In this document: piece by piece, positions 16,867-26,766 of the stretch | Numbering within the stretch: position 1 is the first letter of the stretch | Layout: each line of letters starts with the position of its first letter | Assembly (NCBI RefSeq): GCF_003666685.1 | Contig: NZ_RCIZ01000015.1 | Location: 17,293-81,292 of the forward strand | Source of the DNA: Mesorhizobium sp. YM1C-6-2 | GTDB taxonomy: Bacteria; Pseudomonadota; Alphaproteobacteria; Rhizobiales; Rhizobiaceae | Length of the DNA: 64,000 nt | Reading direction: 5' to 3' | Notes under the pieces: model-generated | Database searches by the model: none | What the model was told of the DNA's origin: nothing | The model's input: only the letters and a program-made list of their open reading frames with translations | Made by a program: the position numbers and the translations under genes

Positions 16867-17640
16867 TCACCAGCAGGTGTAACCGCCGTCGGCGGCGACG
16901 ATCGATCCGGTCAGCAGGCTGGACGCATCCGAGGCCAGAAAAAGGACGACGGAGGCGATCTCGTCCACCCGACCGACGCGGTGCATCGGCGTCTGGTCAA
17001 GCCATTCGTTGAACAGGGCCGTGTCCTGGCGGGCGAATTCGAGCAGCGGCGTGTCGATGTAGGTCGGCGCCACGGCATTGACGCGCACGCTGCGCGTCGC
17101 CCATTCGGCGGCCATCGAGCGGGTCAGGTGATGAACGCCGGCCTTGGCGGTGTTGTAATGGCTCTGCGCCTGCGGCCGGTTCACGATGGTGCCGGACATC
17201 GAACCGACATTGACGATAGTCCCGCTGCCTTTTTCCAGCATCAGCCGCCCGAACGATCGGCAGCAGCGGAAGACACCTGTCAGGTTGATGTCGATCATGC
17301 GCAGCCAATCGGCATCGCTCATCAATTCGACCGGGAGACCTGCCTGCGCGATGCCGGCGTTGCAGACAAGGATGTCGGCGCTGCGGCCCGAGGCGGCCAA
17401 CGCTTCCGCTACATGGTCTACGGACGCGCTGTCGGTCACGTCGAGCACGCGGGTCTCCACGCGATGGCCGCGCGCCTCCAGTGCAAGCCGGCCGTTTTCG
17501 CAGCGCTCCTCGCTGATGTCAGTCAGCACGACCGCGGCGCCCGCCTCGCTCAATGCCTCTGCGCAGGCAAGGCCTATGCCTTGGCCCGCCCCCGTCACCA
17601 CGGCGGTTCGTCCGTCCAGTGCGAATTTCTTCAGATACAT
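16867..17640 (-). CDS. Short-chain dehydrogenase/reductase (polyol-type)
   Basis: A 257-residue classical SDR. TGAGQGIG at 16-23 binds the nucleotide, Asp41 in VLTDIS favours NAD, Asn95 is in the CNAG motif, and the catalytic set is Ser148, Tyr163 and Lys167 (HYNTAK). The C-terminal DGGYTCW resembles that of polyol dehydrogenases such as galactitol or threitol enzymes. A strong AAGGAGGAG precedes the ATG. It lies between the FCD regulator and the zinc dehydrogenase; two NAD-linked dehydrogenases of different families in one operon fit stepwise oxidation of a polyol (inference). Confidence 0.88.
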   Translation of the reverse strand: MYLKKFALDGRTAVVTGAGQGIGLACAEALSEAGAAVVLTDISEERCENGRLALEARGHRVETRVLDVTDSASVDHVAEALAASGRSADILVCNAGIAQAGLPVELMSDADWLRMIDINLTGVFRCCRSFGRLMLEKGSGTIVNVGSMSGTIVNRPQAQSHYNTAKAGVHHLTRSMAAEWATRSVRVNAVAPTYIDTPLLEFARQDTALFNEWLDQTPMHRVGRVDEIASVVLFLASDASSLLTGSIVAADGGYTCW

Positions 17641-17701
17641 GACTCCTCCTTTGCGTGACGCACCGCGTCCCGCCCAGCCGACTGACTGTCCTTGATGATT
17701 T

Positions 17702-18415
17702 CTAGTCTTCCGAGGGAATTCCGATGCGCCCCGCCGCGTTCGTCAGATGAGTGCTCATGGCCTGCCCGGCAGCCACCGGATCCCGGTTGCGGATCGCATT
17801 CAGGATGTCGAGATGCTCCTGGATGGTTACGGCGTTGACCTCGTTGATGTCGCTGAAGGTGCGCGTAAGCTCGATGCTCTCCCTGAGATGTTCGGCGATG
17901 AAGGCGATCGTCTCCAGCATGAAAGGATTGTCGGTGGCTCCCGCGATGGCCCTGTGGAAGGCGATGTCGAATTCGACGCCGTCCTTGCCCCAGCTCATCG
18001 TGCGTTCCATCTCGGTGTAGGCCCGCTCTATCTCGCGCATGTCTTCCGGCGTGCAGCGGACGGCGGCCAGTTGCGCGGCGCGGACCTCGAGCGTCGTGCG
18101 CAGTTCGAACAGGCTCTGATGGCGCGCGAGCGACGTCAGGCTGTTGCTGTGGTCGAGGCGGAGCACCGGCCTGGGCTTCAGAGCGACGAAGGCGCCTATC
18201 CCCTGCCGGGATTCCACGATCCCCTCATTGCGCAGCCTGGCGATCGCCTCGCGCACCACGTTGCGGCTGACGCCGTAGGTTTCGGCGAGCGATTGTTCGG
18301 TCGGCAGCCGATCTCCCGGCTCCAGATGACCTTCGGTGATCTCTTGCTTGACCTGTTCCGCGATCCGGTCGGGAAGGTAGGGCGTGCGGCTTATCTGGGC
18401 TGCCTTGAACGACAT
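17702..18415 (-). CDS. GntR-family regulator, FadR/FCD subfamily
   Basis: A 237-residue regulator. The winged helix covers about residues 15-80 (YGVSRNVVREAIARL) and the FCD effector domain about 100-225. Metal-binding FCD residues are suggested by FDIAFHRAIAGATDN and EHLDILNAI plus MSTHL. It follows the FAD oxidase gene by 4 nt with little ribosome-binding sequence of its own, so is probably coupled to it. The likely site is TTGTCCAACAA (19914-19924) in the divergent control region, which would let it govern both the oxidase-SDR-ADH and amidohydrolase-ABC operons. Confidence 0.88.
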   Translation of the reverse strand: MSFKAAQISRTPYLPDRIAEQVKQEITEGHLEPGDRLPTEQSLAETYGVSRNVVREAIARLRNEGIVESRQGIGAFVALKPRPVLRLDHSNSLTSLARHQSLFELRTTLEVRAAQLAAVRCTPEDMREIERAYTEMERTMSWGKDGVEFDIAFHRAIAGATDNPFMLETIAFIAEHLRESIELTRTFSDINEVNAVTIQEHLDILNAIRNRDPVAAGQAMSTHLTNAAGRIGIPSED

Positions 18416-18419
18416 GCTG

Positions 18420-19862
18420 CTATCTCTCGCAGAGTATCCGGCCGGGATTCATGATGTTGTCGGGGTCGAAGACCTTCTTCAGCTTGAGCATCAGATCACG
18501 CGGAACATCGCCGACGCGTCGCTGGAACGCGGCCCGCTTGGCGACGCCGATCCCGTGCTCCGCGCTGATGCTGCCGCCGAGGTCGTCGACCAGTTCAAAG
18601 AGCGCTTCCTCGATGCGCTTGATCTGCGGCTTGAAGGACTCGGGAGTCATGGCTTCCGGCCGTATCACGTTGAAGTGGAGGTTACCGTCGCCGACATGGC
18701 CATAGGGGTGGACCTGAGCGGCGGGAACCAGCGCTTCGACCAGATCCGTGCCACGCGCGATGAACTCGGCCACGGCCGATATCGGGGTGGACACGTCGGT
18801 CCTCAGATACGCGCCAAGCCTCGCCTGGCTTTCCACAATGCCTTCACGCAGCCGCCAGATGTTGGCAGCCTGCGCGCTGCTTTGCGCGATCACCCCGTCG
18901 AGCAGCAGACCCTCCTCCATCAACCCCGCGAGATAGGTCTCCAGCCAAGCCCTGAGCGGCGGCCCGCCACAACTCGACATCTCTACGATCGCGTAGGCCG
19001 GATACGCCGTCGAGAAGGGATCATATACTCCTTCTTCCGTTGCGCAAACGCGCCGTACCGACGTGGACAGCATCAGCTCGAAGGCGGTGATGAGATCGCC
19101 GGCGTCCTGGCGCATGCGGTGAAAGAGCGCGATGGTCTCGGGCACGGAGGCCGTAGCCACGAACATGGTTTCAACGCGGCTGAGGCTGGGCTGTATCTTG
19201 AGGGCCGCGGCGGTGATGATCCCGAGCGTGCCTTCCGCGCCGATGAAGAGCTGCTTGAGATCGTAGCCGGTGTTGTTCTTGTGCAGGCCCCGCAGGTCAC
19301 GCAGGATCTGCCCGTCCGGAAGGACTACTTCCAGCCCCATGACGAAAGAGCGCGCCATACCGTAGCGGACGACATTTATGCCGCCGGCATTGGTCGAGAT
19401 GGCGCCGCCAATCTGGCAGGTGCCCTGCGAACCGATCGACAGCGGGAAGAAGGCGCCGACCTTGCTGACGGCGGCCTTGAAGTCGTCCAGTACGCAGCCG
19501 GCTTCGACGATCGCCACGCCGTTGAGCGCGTCTATCTGCCTGATCGCCTTCATCAGTTCGAGGCTGACCACGACCTCACCGCCGTCCTCCGAGGGCGTCG
19601 CCCCCGCCACCAGCCCGGTGTTGCCGCCCTGCGGCACCAGAGGCACCCGATGCTCCCGACACCAGCGGACGACGGCCGCGACCTGATCGACATCGCGCGG
19701 CCGCACGACGGCGAGCGCCCGTCCCGAATGATCGCCCGTCCAGTCGACATCATATTTCGCAGTAGCCTCCGGAGCCACCATCTGCTCTGCCCCGACAGCC
19801 GTCGAAAGCGAGGCTAGCAGGGCAGCCCGGCCGCGGTCCGCAGCGACTGAAAAGTTGGGCAT
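18420..19862 (-). CDS. FAD-linked oxidase, D-lactate dehydrogenase/GlcD family
   Basis: A 480-residue flavoenzyme of the vanillyl-alcohol-oxidase fold. The FAD-binding PP-loop is near VPLVPQGGNTGLVAGA (about residue 75), followed by GAEGTLGIITAA and a C-terminal PYGHVGDGNLHFNV and ISAEHGIGVAKR typical of D-lactate, glycolate and D-2-hydroxyglutarate dehydrogenases. The ATG at 19862 follows CGGAGGAA; the longer upstream frame runs through the promoter. It is the first gene of the minus operon. With glyoxalase I in the divergent operon, a D-lactate or other D-2-hydroxyacid substrate is reasonable (inference). Confidence 0.88.
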   Translation of the reverse strand: MPNFSVAADRGRAALLASLSTAVGAEQMVAPEATAKYDVDWTGDHSGRALAVVRPRDVDQVAAVVRWCREHRVPLVPQGGNTGLVAGATPSEDGGEVVVSLELMKAIRQIDALNGVAIVEAGCVLDDFKAAVSKVGAFFPLSIGSQGTCQIGGAISTNAGGINVVRYGMARSFVMGLEVVLPDGQILRDLRGLHKNNTGYDLKQLFIGAEGTLGIITAAALKIQPSLSRVETMFVATASVPETIALFHRMRQDAGDLITAFELMLSTSVRRVCATEEGVYDPFSTAYPAYAIVEMSSCGGPPLRAWLETYLAGLMEEGLLLDGVIAQSSAQAANIWRLREGIVESQARLGAYLRTDVSTPISAVAEFIARGTDLVEALVPAAQVHPYGHVGDGNLHFNVIRPEAMTPESFKPQIKRIEEALFELVDDLGGSISAEHGIGVAKRAAFQRRVGDVPRDLMLKLKKVFDPDNIMNPGRILCER

Positions 19863-19880
19863 CGTTCCTCCGGTTCGCGG

Positions 19881-19925
19881 TTGACACGCTCGACGCGTTC
19901 CGCATATGTAGGGTTGTCCAACAAT
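19881..19925 (+). promoter_or_regulatory. Promoter and FCD-type operator in the divergent control region
   Basis: TTGACA (19881-19886), an 18-nt spacer and TATGTA (19905-19910) form a sigma70-like promoter toward the amidohydrolase operon. Directly downstream, GTTGTCCAACAAT (19913-19925) has TTGT/ACAA arms around three bases, the form usual for FadR-type GntR sites, and ACCCAACAAC follows as a partial repeat at 19932-19941. The position would allow repression by the adjacent FCD regulator. Confidence 0.55.
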
Positions 19926-20004
19926 AGAATGACCCAACAACTCTGGCAAGCCAGAAAGTCGGATCAAGGCGGGACAAACGTCGTTCGTCAGGGAGGAGCA
20001 GCGC

Positions 20005-21003
20005 ATGTACGTCACGGAGAATGGCGAGAAGATTTTCGTCATCGACTCGCATGTTCACGTCTGGGACGCGCGCCCGCAGAACCGGCGTAATCACTATGGC
20101 CAGACGTTCATCGACACCTTCTACGGTGCGCATGTCGCGCTGACGCCTGCAAACCAGCGATGGGACGCCGACCGGTTCAACTATTACGGCGCCGCCGGAG
20201 CCGCGAAGGATCTGTTCGAAGACGGCTATTGCGACATGGCCGTCATGCTGCCGGTCTACCTGCGCGATTTCTATATCAACGGCTTCAATACGACCGAGCT
20301 CTGCGCGACGCTCAAGGACCTGCACCCGGAGAAGGTCGTGCTCAACGGCCGCTGCGATCCGCGCGAAGGGCAGATGGGGCTCGACAAGCTCGAGGAGGAT
20401 TTCGAGACCTACAAGTTCCAGGGCGTGAAGCTCTACACGGCCGAGTGGAACGGGGTCTCACGCGGTTACTCCATGAAGGACGATTTCGTCGCGCCATACA
20501 TGGAGAAGTGCCGTTCGCTCGGCATCAAGAACGTCCACATCCACAAGGGTCCGACGACGCACCCGCTGGACTACGATGCCTTCGACGTTCGCGATGTCTG
20601 CGTGGTGGCGACGAATTTCCCCGACCTGAACTTCGTCATCGACCATTGCGGCATGCCGCGCATCGACGACTTCTGCTTCGTGGCCGGTCAGGAGCCGAAC
20701 GTGTATGGCGGCCTCGCGCTGATCCCGTCCTATCTGCACGCCCGCCCGAAGTTCTTCGCTCGCATGCTGAGCGACCTGCTGTTCTGGGTCGGGCCCGACC
20801 GTCTGCTGTTCGGCTCGGACTATGCGATCACCAGCCCGAAATGGATCGTCGAGAAGTTCATGGAGTTCGAGTTCGACGACGAGACCGCGCACGAGGCCGG
20901 CACGCAACTGACGCTCGACGTGAAGCGCAAGATCATGGGGCTGAATGCCGCCAAGCTTTACGGCATCGAAGTTCCCGACGAGTTCCAGCTTTCGAAGGCG
21001 TAA
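20005..21003 (+). CDS. Amidohydrolase-family protein (ACMSD-like)
   Basis: A 332-residue metal-dependent hydrolase/decarboxylase of the amidohydrolase_2 family. Metal ligands are suggested by DSHVHVWD (His16, His18), HIHKG in the middle, DHCG and the C-terminal FGSDYA Asp. It is preceded by GGGAGGAG. The DUF59 gene follows after 3 nt. The same amidohydrolase-DUF59 pair is, to my recollection, found downstream of propane/acetone diiron monooxygenase genes (prm/mim clusters), where it is needed for monooxygenase activity or maturation. No monooxygenase is present here, so the role may be catalytic. Confidence 0.87.
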   Translation: MYVTENGEKIFVIDSHVHVWDARPQNRRNHYGQTFIDTFYGAHVALTPANQRWDADRFNYYGAAGAAKDLFEDGYCDMAVMLPVYLRDFYINGFNTTELCATLKDLHPEKVVLNGRCDPREGQMGLDKLEEDFETYKFQGVKLYTAEWNGVSRGYSMKDDFVAPYMEKCRSLGIKNVHIHKGPTTHPLDYDAFDVRDVCVVATNFPDLNFVIDHCGMPRIDDFCFVAGQEPNVYGGLALIPSYLHARPKFFARMLSDLLFWVGPDRLLFGSDYAITSPKWIVEKFMEFEFDDETAHEAGTQLTLDVKRKIMGLNAAKLYGIEVPDEFQLSKA

Positions 21004-21006
21004 GCC

Positions 21007-21783
21007 ATGGCGTCTACTGTTGCCCAACCGGTTGCAGGCGGTCCGGCGATGCCGGTCTCGCCGCGCCAGCAGGAGGTGCTGGCGGCCATCTCCGCTGTCC
21101 GCGATCCGGAAATCGACGAGACGGTGGCGGCGCTCGACTTCATCATGGCTGTCGATGTCGAGGACGACGCCGTGACGGTAACGGTGCGGCTGCCCACCTT
21201 CTGGTGTCCGGCGAACTTCGTCTTCCTGATGGCGCAGGACATGCGCGCCGCCGTGATGGCGCTGGGCTGGCCAGCGTCCTTCAGGATGCAGCTCGTCGAG
21301 CATTTTGCCGCCGACGAGATCAACCGTGGCGTCAATGGCGGACTGCCCTTCGAGGAGGTGTTCCCGCAGGCCCGCTCCGGGCTCGATGAACTGCGTCGCA
21401 GCTTCGACGAAAAGGCCTTTCTCATGCGGCAGGGCACGCTCGTCAGGTTGCTGCGCCGCGCGGGCCTGGAGGACGCCTATCTGCTGGGCGTCGGCATCGC
21501 CGAGGTTGGTGGCCTGTGCCGCCAGACCGGCGGCGAACTCGCCGAAGCCTGGCAGGCCTATCTCGCAAAACGCCAGAAGATCGGCCTGGGAGATGGTGAG
21601 TCAGACCTCGTCGTGTCCGACATTCGCGGTCGCCCCGTCGACGATCTGCCGGCGCACCTGCGGGAAATCCGCGGCGTCAGCACGAATGCGCACGCCAACG
21701 GGGAGATGTGCCGGATGCTCGTCGCCGCGCGGCGCGAGGGTGGCGGCTGCAGTTTGGTTCAATCCGGGCGCCAAGCGCCCTGA
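21007..21783 (+). CDS. DUF59/MIP18-like iron-sulfur assembly-type protein with long C-terminal extension
   Basis: A 258-residue protein. Residues about 20-100 form a DUF59/PaaD-like domain: AISAVRDPEIDETV, then VTVRLPTFWCPANFVFLMAQD with a conserved Cys. The remaining roughly 150 residues are not a domain I can name; they include VSTNAHANGEMCRMLVAARREGGGC near the end with two Cys residues. It is three nt behind the amidohydrolase and 18 nt ahead of gloA. The family is tied to Fe-S or metal-cofactor insertion; the client here is unknown. In diiron monooxygenase clusters a homologous protein sits beside the amidohydrolase. Confidence 0.8.
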   Translation: MASTVAQPVAGGPAMPVSPRQQEVLAAISAVRDPEIDETVAALDFIMAVDVEDDAVTVTVRLPTFWCPANFVFLMAQDMRAAVMALGWPASFRMQLVEHFAADEINRGVNGGLPFEEVFPQARSGLDELRRSFDEKAFLMRQGTLVRLLRRAGLEDAYLLGVGIAEVGGLCRQTGGELAEAWQAYLAKRQKIGLGDGESDLVVSDIRGRPVDDLPAHLREIRGVSTNAHANGEMCRMLVAARREGGGCSLVQSGRQAP

Positions 21784-21801
21784 CCGGAAGGAGACAATAG
21801 G

Positions 21802-22218
21802 ATGGACGGATCGAAATTCCAGCTCATGCACACGATGCTGCGCGTGAAGGATCTCGACAAATCGATCGATTTCTACACGCGGCTTCTGGGGATGAAGCTG
21901 TTGCGCCGCAACGAATTCCCGGAGGGCAAGTTCACGCTCGCCTTCGTCGGCTACGGGCCGGAGAAGGACAATGCGGTGATCGAACTCACCTACAACTGGG
22001 ACAAGCCCGAGGGCTACGAACTCGGCACCGCCTACGGGCACATCGCGCTGGGCGTGCACGACATCTACGGCATCTGCGAGCAGCTCGAGGCCGAGGGCGC
22101 GAAGATCCCGCGCAAGCCGGGACCGATGATGCACGGCACCACGCACATCGCCTTCATCGAGGATCCGGACGGATACAAGGTCGAGCTGATCGACCTCGGC
22201 ACCATGACCTTTGAGTGA
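21802..22218 (+). CDS. gloA: Lactoylglutathione lyase (glyoxalase I)
   Basis: A 138-residue vicinal-oxygen-chelate enzyme that isomerises the glutathione hemithioacetal of methylglyoxal to S-lactoylglutathione. The four metal ligands align with E. coli GloA: His10 (LMHTMLRV), Glu61 (VIELTYN), His80 (YGHIALGV) and Glu128 (KVELIDLG). The length and absence of the extra eukaryotic loops fit the Ni2+-type bacterial enzyme. Being inside a catabolic operon and not standing alone suggests a 2-oxoaldehyde intermediate of the pathway, though a related VOC enzyme with another substrate is possible. Confidence 0.9.
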   Translation: MDGSKFQLMHTMLRVKDLDKSIDFYTRLLGMKLLRRNEFPEGKFTLAFVGYGPEKDNAVIELTYNWDKPEGYELGTAYGHIALGVHDIYGICEQLEAEGAKIPRKPGPMMHGTTHIAFIEDPDGYKVELIDLGTMTFE

Positions 22219-22250
22219 ACTAGGCTGAACCACCTAACTGGGAGGAAGTA

Positions 22251-23777
22251 ATGAATCGTGACGCGAAAGACATGATGAACGCCTTTGGCAAGTCGCTTGC
22301 CAACAGGCTCGGCTTTGTGGAGGAGGTGTCCACGAGCCGCCGCGAGTTCCTGAGGAATTCGACGCTGCTTGCGGCCGGCTTTGCCGCGGCCGGCGTGGGC
22401 GGCGGACTGGTACGCCCGCGCATCGCCCATGCGGAAGGCTGGAGCCTCGCCGAGGCTGCCAAGCCTTATGCCGGCGCGACCGTGCGCGTCTCCAACCTTG
22501 CCGGTTATCCGCACAACGACTTCATGCGTGACCTGATTCCGGACTTCGAGAAGGAAACCGGCATCAAGGTCCATCTCGACACGGTCCAGTACGGCGAAGC
22601 CGTAGGCAAGCATATGCAGCTCCTGGCGACCGGCTCGGACGAATACGATCTCTACAACATCGATTCGATCTGGTTCCCGGGCTACGCCCCCTACATGGAG
22701 CCGCTGACGGAGTTCATGGCGAACGCCGAGCTCATGGATCCCACCTTCAACTACAACGATCTTTCGCCCGAGTGCCAGAAGACGAACAGCTACCTCGACC
22801 AAGTGTACATGTTCTCCAACATGAACACCTTCCCCATCCTGGCTTATCGCAAGGACTGGTACGAGGAGGCCGGCTTCAAGGCTCCCGCCACCTGGAAGGA
22901 ACTCTACGACCAGGCCGCGCACTTCTCCAAGGATGACCGCTACGGCTACGTCATCCACGGCCAGCGCACGGCCATGATGGAGATGGTGACCATACCCTTC
23001 CTGTCGATGGGCGGCACCGTGTTCGACGACTACCTGCATCCGACCTTCTCGCAGCCTGCGGAGAATTTCGAGGCCGCCAAGAAAGCGATGCAGCTCATCC
23101 GCGACATCTACCAGAACAAGCTCACGCCTCCCGGCTCGCTCGACTTCGAGCTGGGCGAGGCTTCGGCGGCCTACTCGCAGGGCAACATCGCCATGAACCT
23201 CAACTGGGCGATGATCTTCGCGGTCCAGGAAGACCCCAAGCAGTCCAAGGTCGCGGGCAAGAACGCCTATGCCTGGCCGCCGACGGGCTTCGATACTCCG
23301 GCGCCGAACGGCGAGGTCACCGGCGGCTACACGCGGCTAGCCTCCTTCGGCCTCGGCATGGCCAAGTCGTCGGCCAACAAGGAAGCAGCCTATCTGTTCT
23401 CGCAGTGGCTGTCCTCGCCGGCGATCCAGGAGAAGCTGCTGCAGATGGGCGACGCAGCGCCCTCGCGCATCAGCCTTCTGGAGAAATATCCGGACCGCTA
23501 CGGGCACTTCCCGATCCTGCTGGAGTCGACCAAGCTCGTCGGCAAGAAGCTGTGGGACGCTCCGAAGATCGCCAACGAGCGCCAGTGGGAAGACACTGTC
23601 GCCATCGCCTTCCAGGACTGCATGATCGGCAAGATCGGCGTCGACGAAGCGATCGTGAAGGCGGACAAGGACGTCGCCAAGCTGATGCGCCAGTACGGCT
23701 TCTACAAGGGTGACCAGGAGTATCCGAAGTCCGTCACCTCGAACTTCAAGGGCACTCCGAAGGTCGAGCTGCTCTAA
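22251..23777 (+). CDS. Sugar-type ABC transporter substrate-binding protein (family 1), Tat-exported
   Basis: A 508-residue type II binding protein of the MalE/UgpB class. An unusually long N-region of 29 residues precedes the twin-arginine signal SRREFLRNSTLLAAG (Arg30-Arg31), with probable cleavage near AHA-EGW (about 61). The mature part has FEKETGIKVHLDTVQYGE and LLATGSDEYDLYNIDS typical of the family. A strong hairpin (23800-23826) lies between it and the permease genes, which usually allows the binding protein to be made in excess. The ligand is likely a sugar or polyol judged from surrounding dehydrogenases. Confidence 0.9.
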   Translation: MNRDAKDMMNAFGKSLANRLGFVEEVSTSRREFLRNSTLLAAGFAAAGVGGGLVRPRIAHAEGWSLAEAAKPYAGATVRVSNLAGYPHNDFMRDLIPDFEKETGIKVHLDTVQYGEAVGKHMQLLATGSDEYDLYNIDSIWFPGYAPYMEPLTEFMANAELMDPTFNYNDLSPECQKTNSYLDQVYMFSNMNTFPILAYRKDWYEEAGFKAPATWKELYDQAAHFSKDDRYGYVIHGQRTAMMEMVTIPFLSMGGTVFDDYLHPTFSQPAENFEAAKKAMQLIRDIYQNKLTPPGSLDFELGEASAAYSQGNIAMNLNWAMIFAVQEDPKQSKVAGKNAYAWPPTGFDTPAPNGEVTGGYTRLASFGLGMAKSSANKEAAYLFSQWLSSPAIQEKLLQMGDAAPSRISLLEKYPDRYGHFPILLESTKLVGKKLWDAPKIANERQWEDTVAIAFQDCMIGKIGVDEAIVKADKDVAKLMRQYGFYKGDQEYPKSVTSNFKGTPKVELL

Positions 23778-23799
23778 GACGCCGCAGCGTCCTCCCTTC

Positions 23800-23826
23800 G
23801 ATCCGGCGCGGCGTTCGCGCCGGATC
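23800..23826 (+). terminator. Intergenic stem-loop after binding-protein gene
   Basis: Perfect 11-bp stem GATCCGGCGCG (23800-23810) and CGCGCCGGATC (23816-23826) around a 5-nt loop, with no T-run after it. It probably protects the 3' end of the binding-protein transcript or partly terminates, lowering permease expression. Confidence 0.65.
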
Positions 23827-23887
23827 GATCCTCTCCACCGTCGAGTCCTGGATCGTCCGTCCGCGGTCCATCAAACGGAACAGCTCC

Positions 23888-24790
23888 ATGTCTGGTGAAC
23901 AAGTCTACCGCGCGCCGCTGCACCGCCGATTGAGGCCGCTGTACTTCCTGTCGCCGACGCTGCTCATCCTGCTTTCCGTGACGCTGTTTCCCCTCATCTA
24001 TTCCCTCTATCTCGCGACCCACACCGTCATCCTGACCAATCCGATGCTGTCCGGCTGGTCGCTGCAGGACAATCTGCGCGAGGTGTTCCTGGAATCGCCC
24101 GAGTACTGGGAGTCGTTCGCGACCACGCTCATCCTGGTGGTGACCGTGGTGTCGATCGAATTCGTATTGGGCCTCATGCTGGCCTATTTTTTCTACAACA
24201 ACTTCACCGGCCGGGATTTCATCTTCCCGTTCTTCCTCATGCCGATGATGCTCACCCCCGTCGTGGTAGGCACGATCTGGCGCTTCCTCTTCAACGGTGA
24301 GTTCGGACTGATCGCCGGCCTGCTCAAGGCCATGGGCGTCGTCAACTACTCCATCCTCAACGAGCCCTCGACCGCGTTGGTCGGCATCATCATCGCCGAC
24401 GTCTGGCAGTGGACGCCGTTCATGCTGTTGCTGATGCTTGCCGGCATGCGGGCGCTGCCCACTTCTCCGTTCGAGGCGGCGCAGGTGGATGGCGCCAGCC
24501 GCTTCCAGATCTTCCGCGACATCATGCTGCCCATGATGAAGCCGGTCATCGTGATCGCCGTGCTGATCCGCATGATCGACGCCTTCAACCGGACCTTCGA
24601 CACGATCTACATCATGACGAACGGCGGCCCCGGACGGGTGACCGAAACGCTCGCCGTGATGGCCTTCCGTTCCTCGTTCGAATACTTCTTCATGCATCAG
24701 GGAGCGATCGTGGCGCTCTCCATGCTCGTCATCATCATCATCATGACGAAGGTGCTCGGCCGTTTCATGGCCGGCCCCAGGGAGGATTGA
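23888..24790 (+). CDS. Sugar ABC transporter permease, MalF/UgpA type
   Basis: A 300-residue inner-membrane protein with six predicted helices. It begins with a cytoplasmic basic stretch (RAPLHRRLRPLYFLSPTLL), and has the coupling EAA loop FEAAQVDGASRFQIFRDIMLP near residues 196-214. It follows the binding-protein gene after 110 nt containing the hairpin and precedes the second permease by 5 nt. It forms a heterodimeric channel with the 24796 product. Confidence 0.92.
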   Translation: MSGEQVYRAPLHRRLRPLYFLSPTLLILLSVTLFPLIYSLYLATHTVILTNPMLSGWSLQDNLREVFLESPEYWESFATTLILVVTVVSIEFVLGLMLAYFFYNNFTGRDFIFPFFLMPMMLTPVVVGTIWRFLFNGEFGLIAGLLKAMGVVNYSILNEPSTALVGIIIADVWQWTPFMLLLMLAGMRALPTSPFEAAQVDGASRFQIFRDIMLPMMKPVIVIAVLIRMIDAFNRTFDTIYIMTNGGPGRVTETLAVMAFRSSFEYFFMHQGAIVALSMLVIIIIMTKVLGRFMAGPRED

Positions 24791-24795
24791 CGCGC

Positions 24796-25626
24796 ATGGC
24801 CCCGAAAAGCCGCCTCTACTGGATCGTCTGCTACTTCATCCTCGCGCTCTACGGCGTGTTCACGCTGCTGCCGATCGCCTATCTGGTCGTGTCCTCCTTC
24901 AAGACGCAGCTGCAGATCTATGCCGGCGTCTCGAGCACCTTCTGGTTCACGCCGACGCTGGAGTCCTACCGCTTCATCTTCGAGACCAAGCCGATCCTGC
25001 ACATGCTGATGAACACGCTGATCGTGTCGGTCGGCAGCACGGTCTTCTCGCTCGTCTTCGGCACCATCGCGGCCTACGCGCTTGCCCGCTATCGCTTCCG
25101 CGGCCGCGACGACCTGGCGTTCTACATCCTGTCGATCCGCATGTTTCCGCCGATCGTCGCGGCCCTGCCGATCTTCATGATCTTCAACAACCTCAACCTG
25201 CTCGACAGCAAGATCGGCCTGATCATCGCCTACACCTCGTTCAACCTGCCTTTCGTGGTCTGGATGATGACGGGCTTCATCAAGGCGGTGCCTGTCCAGC
25301 TCGAGGAGGCGGCGATGGTCGATGGGCAGTCGCAGCTCGGCGCCATCCGCGACATCCTGCTGCCAGTGTTGCGGCCGAGCATTCTGGCGGTGGCGATCTT
25401 CTGCATCATCTTCTCGTGGAACGAGTTCCTGTTCGCACTGATCCTCACCAAGTCGCAGGCTAAGACGCTGCCGGTCGCTATTCCCGAATTCATCACCTGG
25501 ACGGAAGTCGGCTGGAACTACGTCGCGGCGGCCGGAATGGTCCTGGTCATGCCGGTGCTGATCTTCTCGTTCCTCGCCCAAAGATACATGGTCCGTGGCA
25601 TGTCCATGGGCGCCATCAAGGACTAG
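24796..25626 (+). CDS. Sugar ABC transporter permease, MalG/UgpE type
   Basis: A 276-residue permease of the carbohydrate-uptake type 1 group. ATG 24796 opens [14 protein letters not shown] with the first helix immediately after. The EAA loop reads [19 protein letters not shown] near residue 170, and the C-terminal [11 protein letters not shown] is characteristic of MalG-type proteins. Gaps of 5 nt on either side link it with the first permease and the ATPase. Confidence 0.93.
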   Translation: MAPKSRLYWIVCYFILALYGVFTLLPIAYLVVSSFKTQLQIYAGVSSTFWFTPTLESYRFIFETKPILHMLMNTLIVSVGSTVFSLVFGTIAAYALARYRFRGRDDLAFYILSIRMFPPIVAALPIFMIFNNLNLLDSKIGLIIAYTSFNLPFVVWMMTGFIKAVPVQLEEAAMVDGQSQLGAIRDILLPVLRPSILAVAIFCIIFSWNEFLFALILTKSQAKTLPVAIPEFITWTEVGWNYVAAAGMVLVMPVLIFSFLAQRYMVRGMSMGAIKD

Positions 25627-25631
25627 GTTTC

Positions 25632-26684
<1,053 letters not shown>

Positions 26685-26766
26685 CCGCAGCCTGAGACCA
26701 GGCAATGTTGACAGGACGGGTGCGGCAAACGTCGCGCCTGTCGGACAATTGGAAAGAACATCGCTT

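Noticed and set aside
24697..25581. Minus-strand open frame opposite the MalG-type permease
   Set aside because: Low-complexity Asp/Arg/His-rich translation typical of antisense to a hydrophobic membrane gene.
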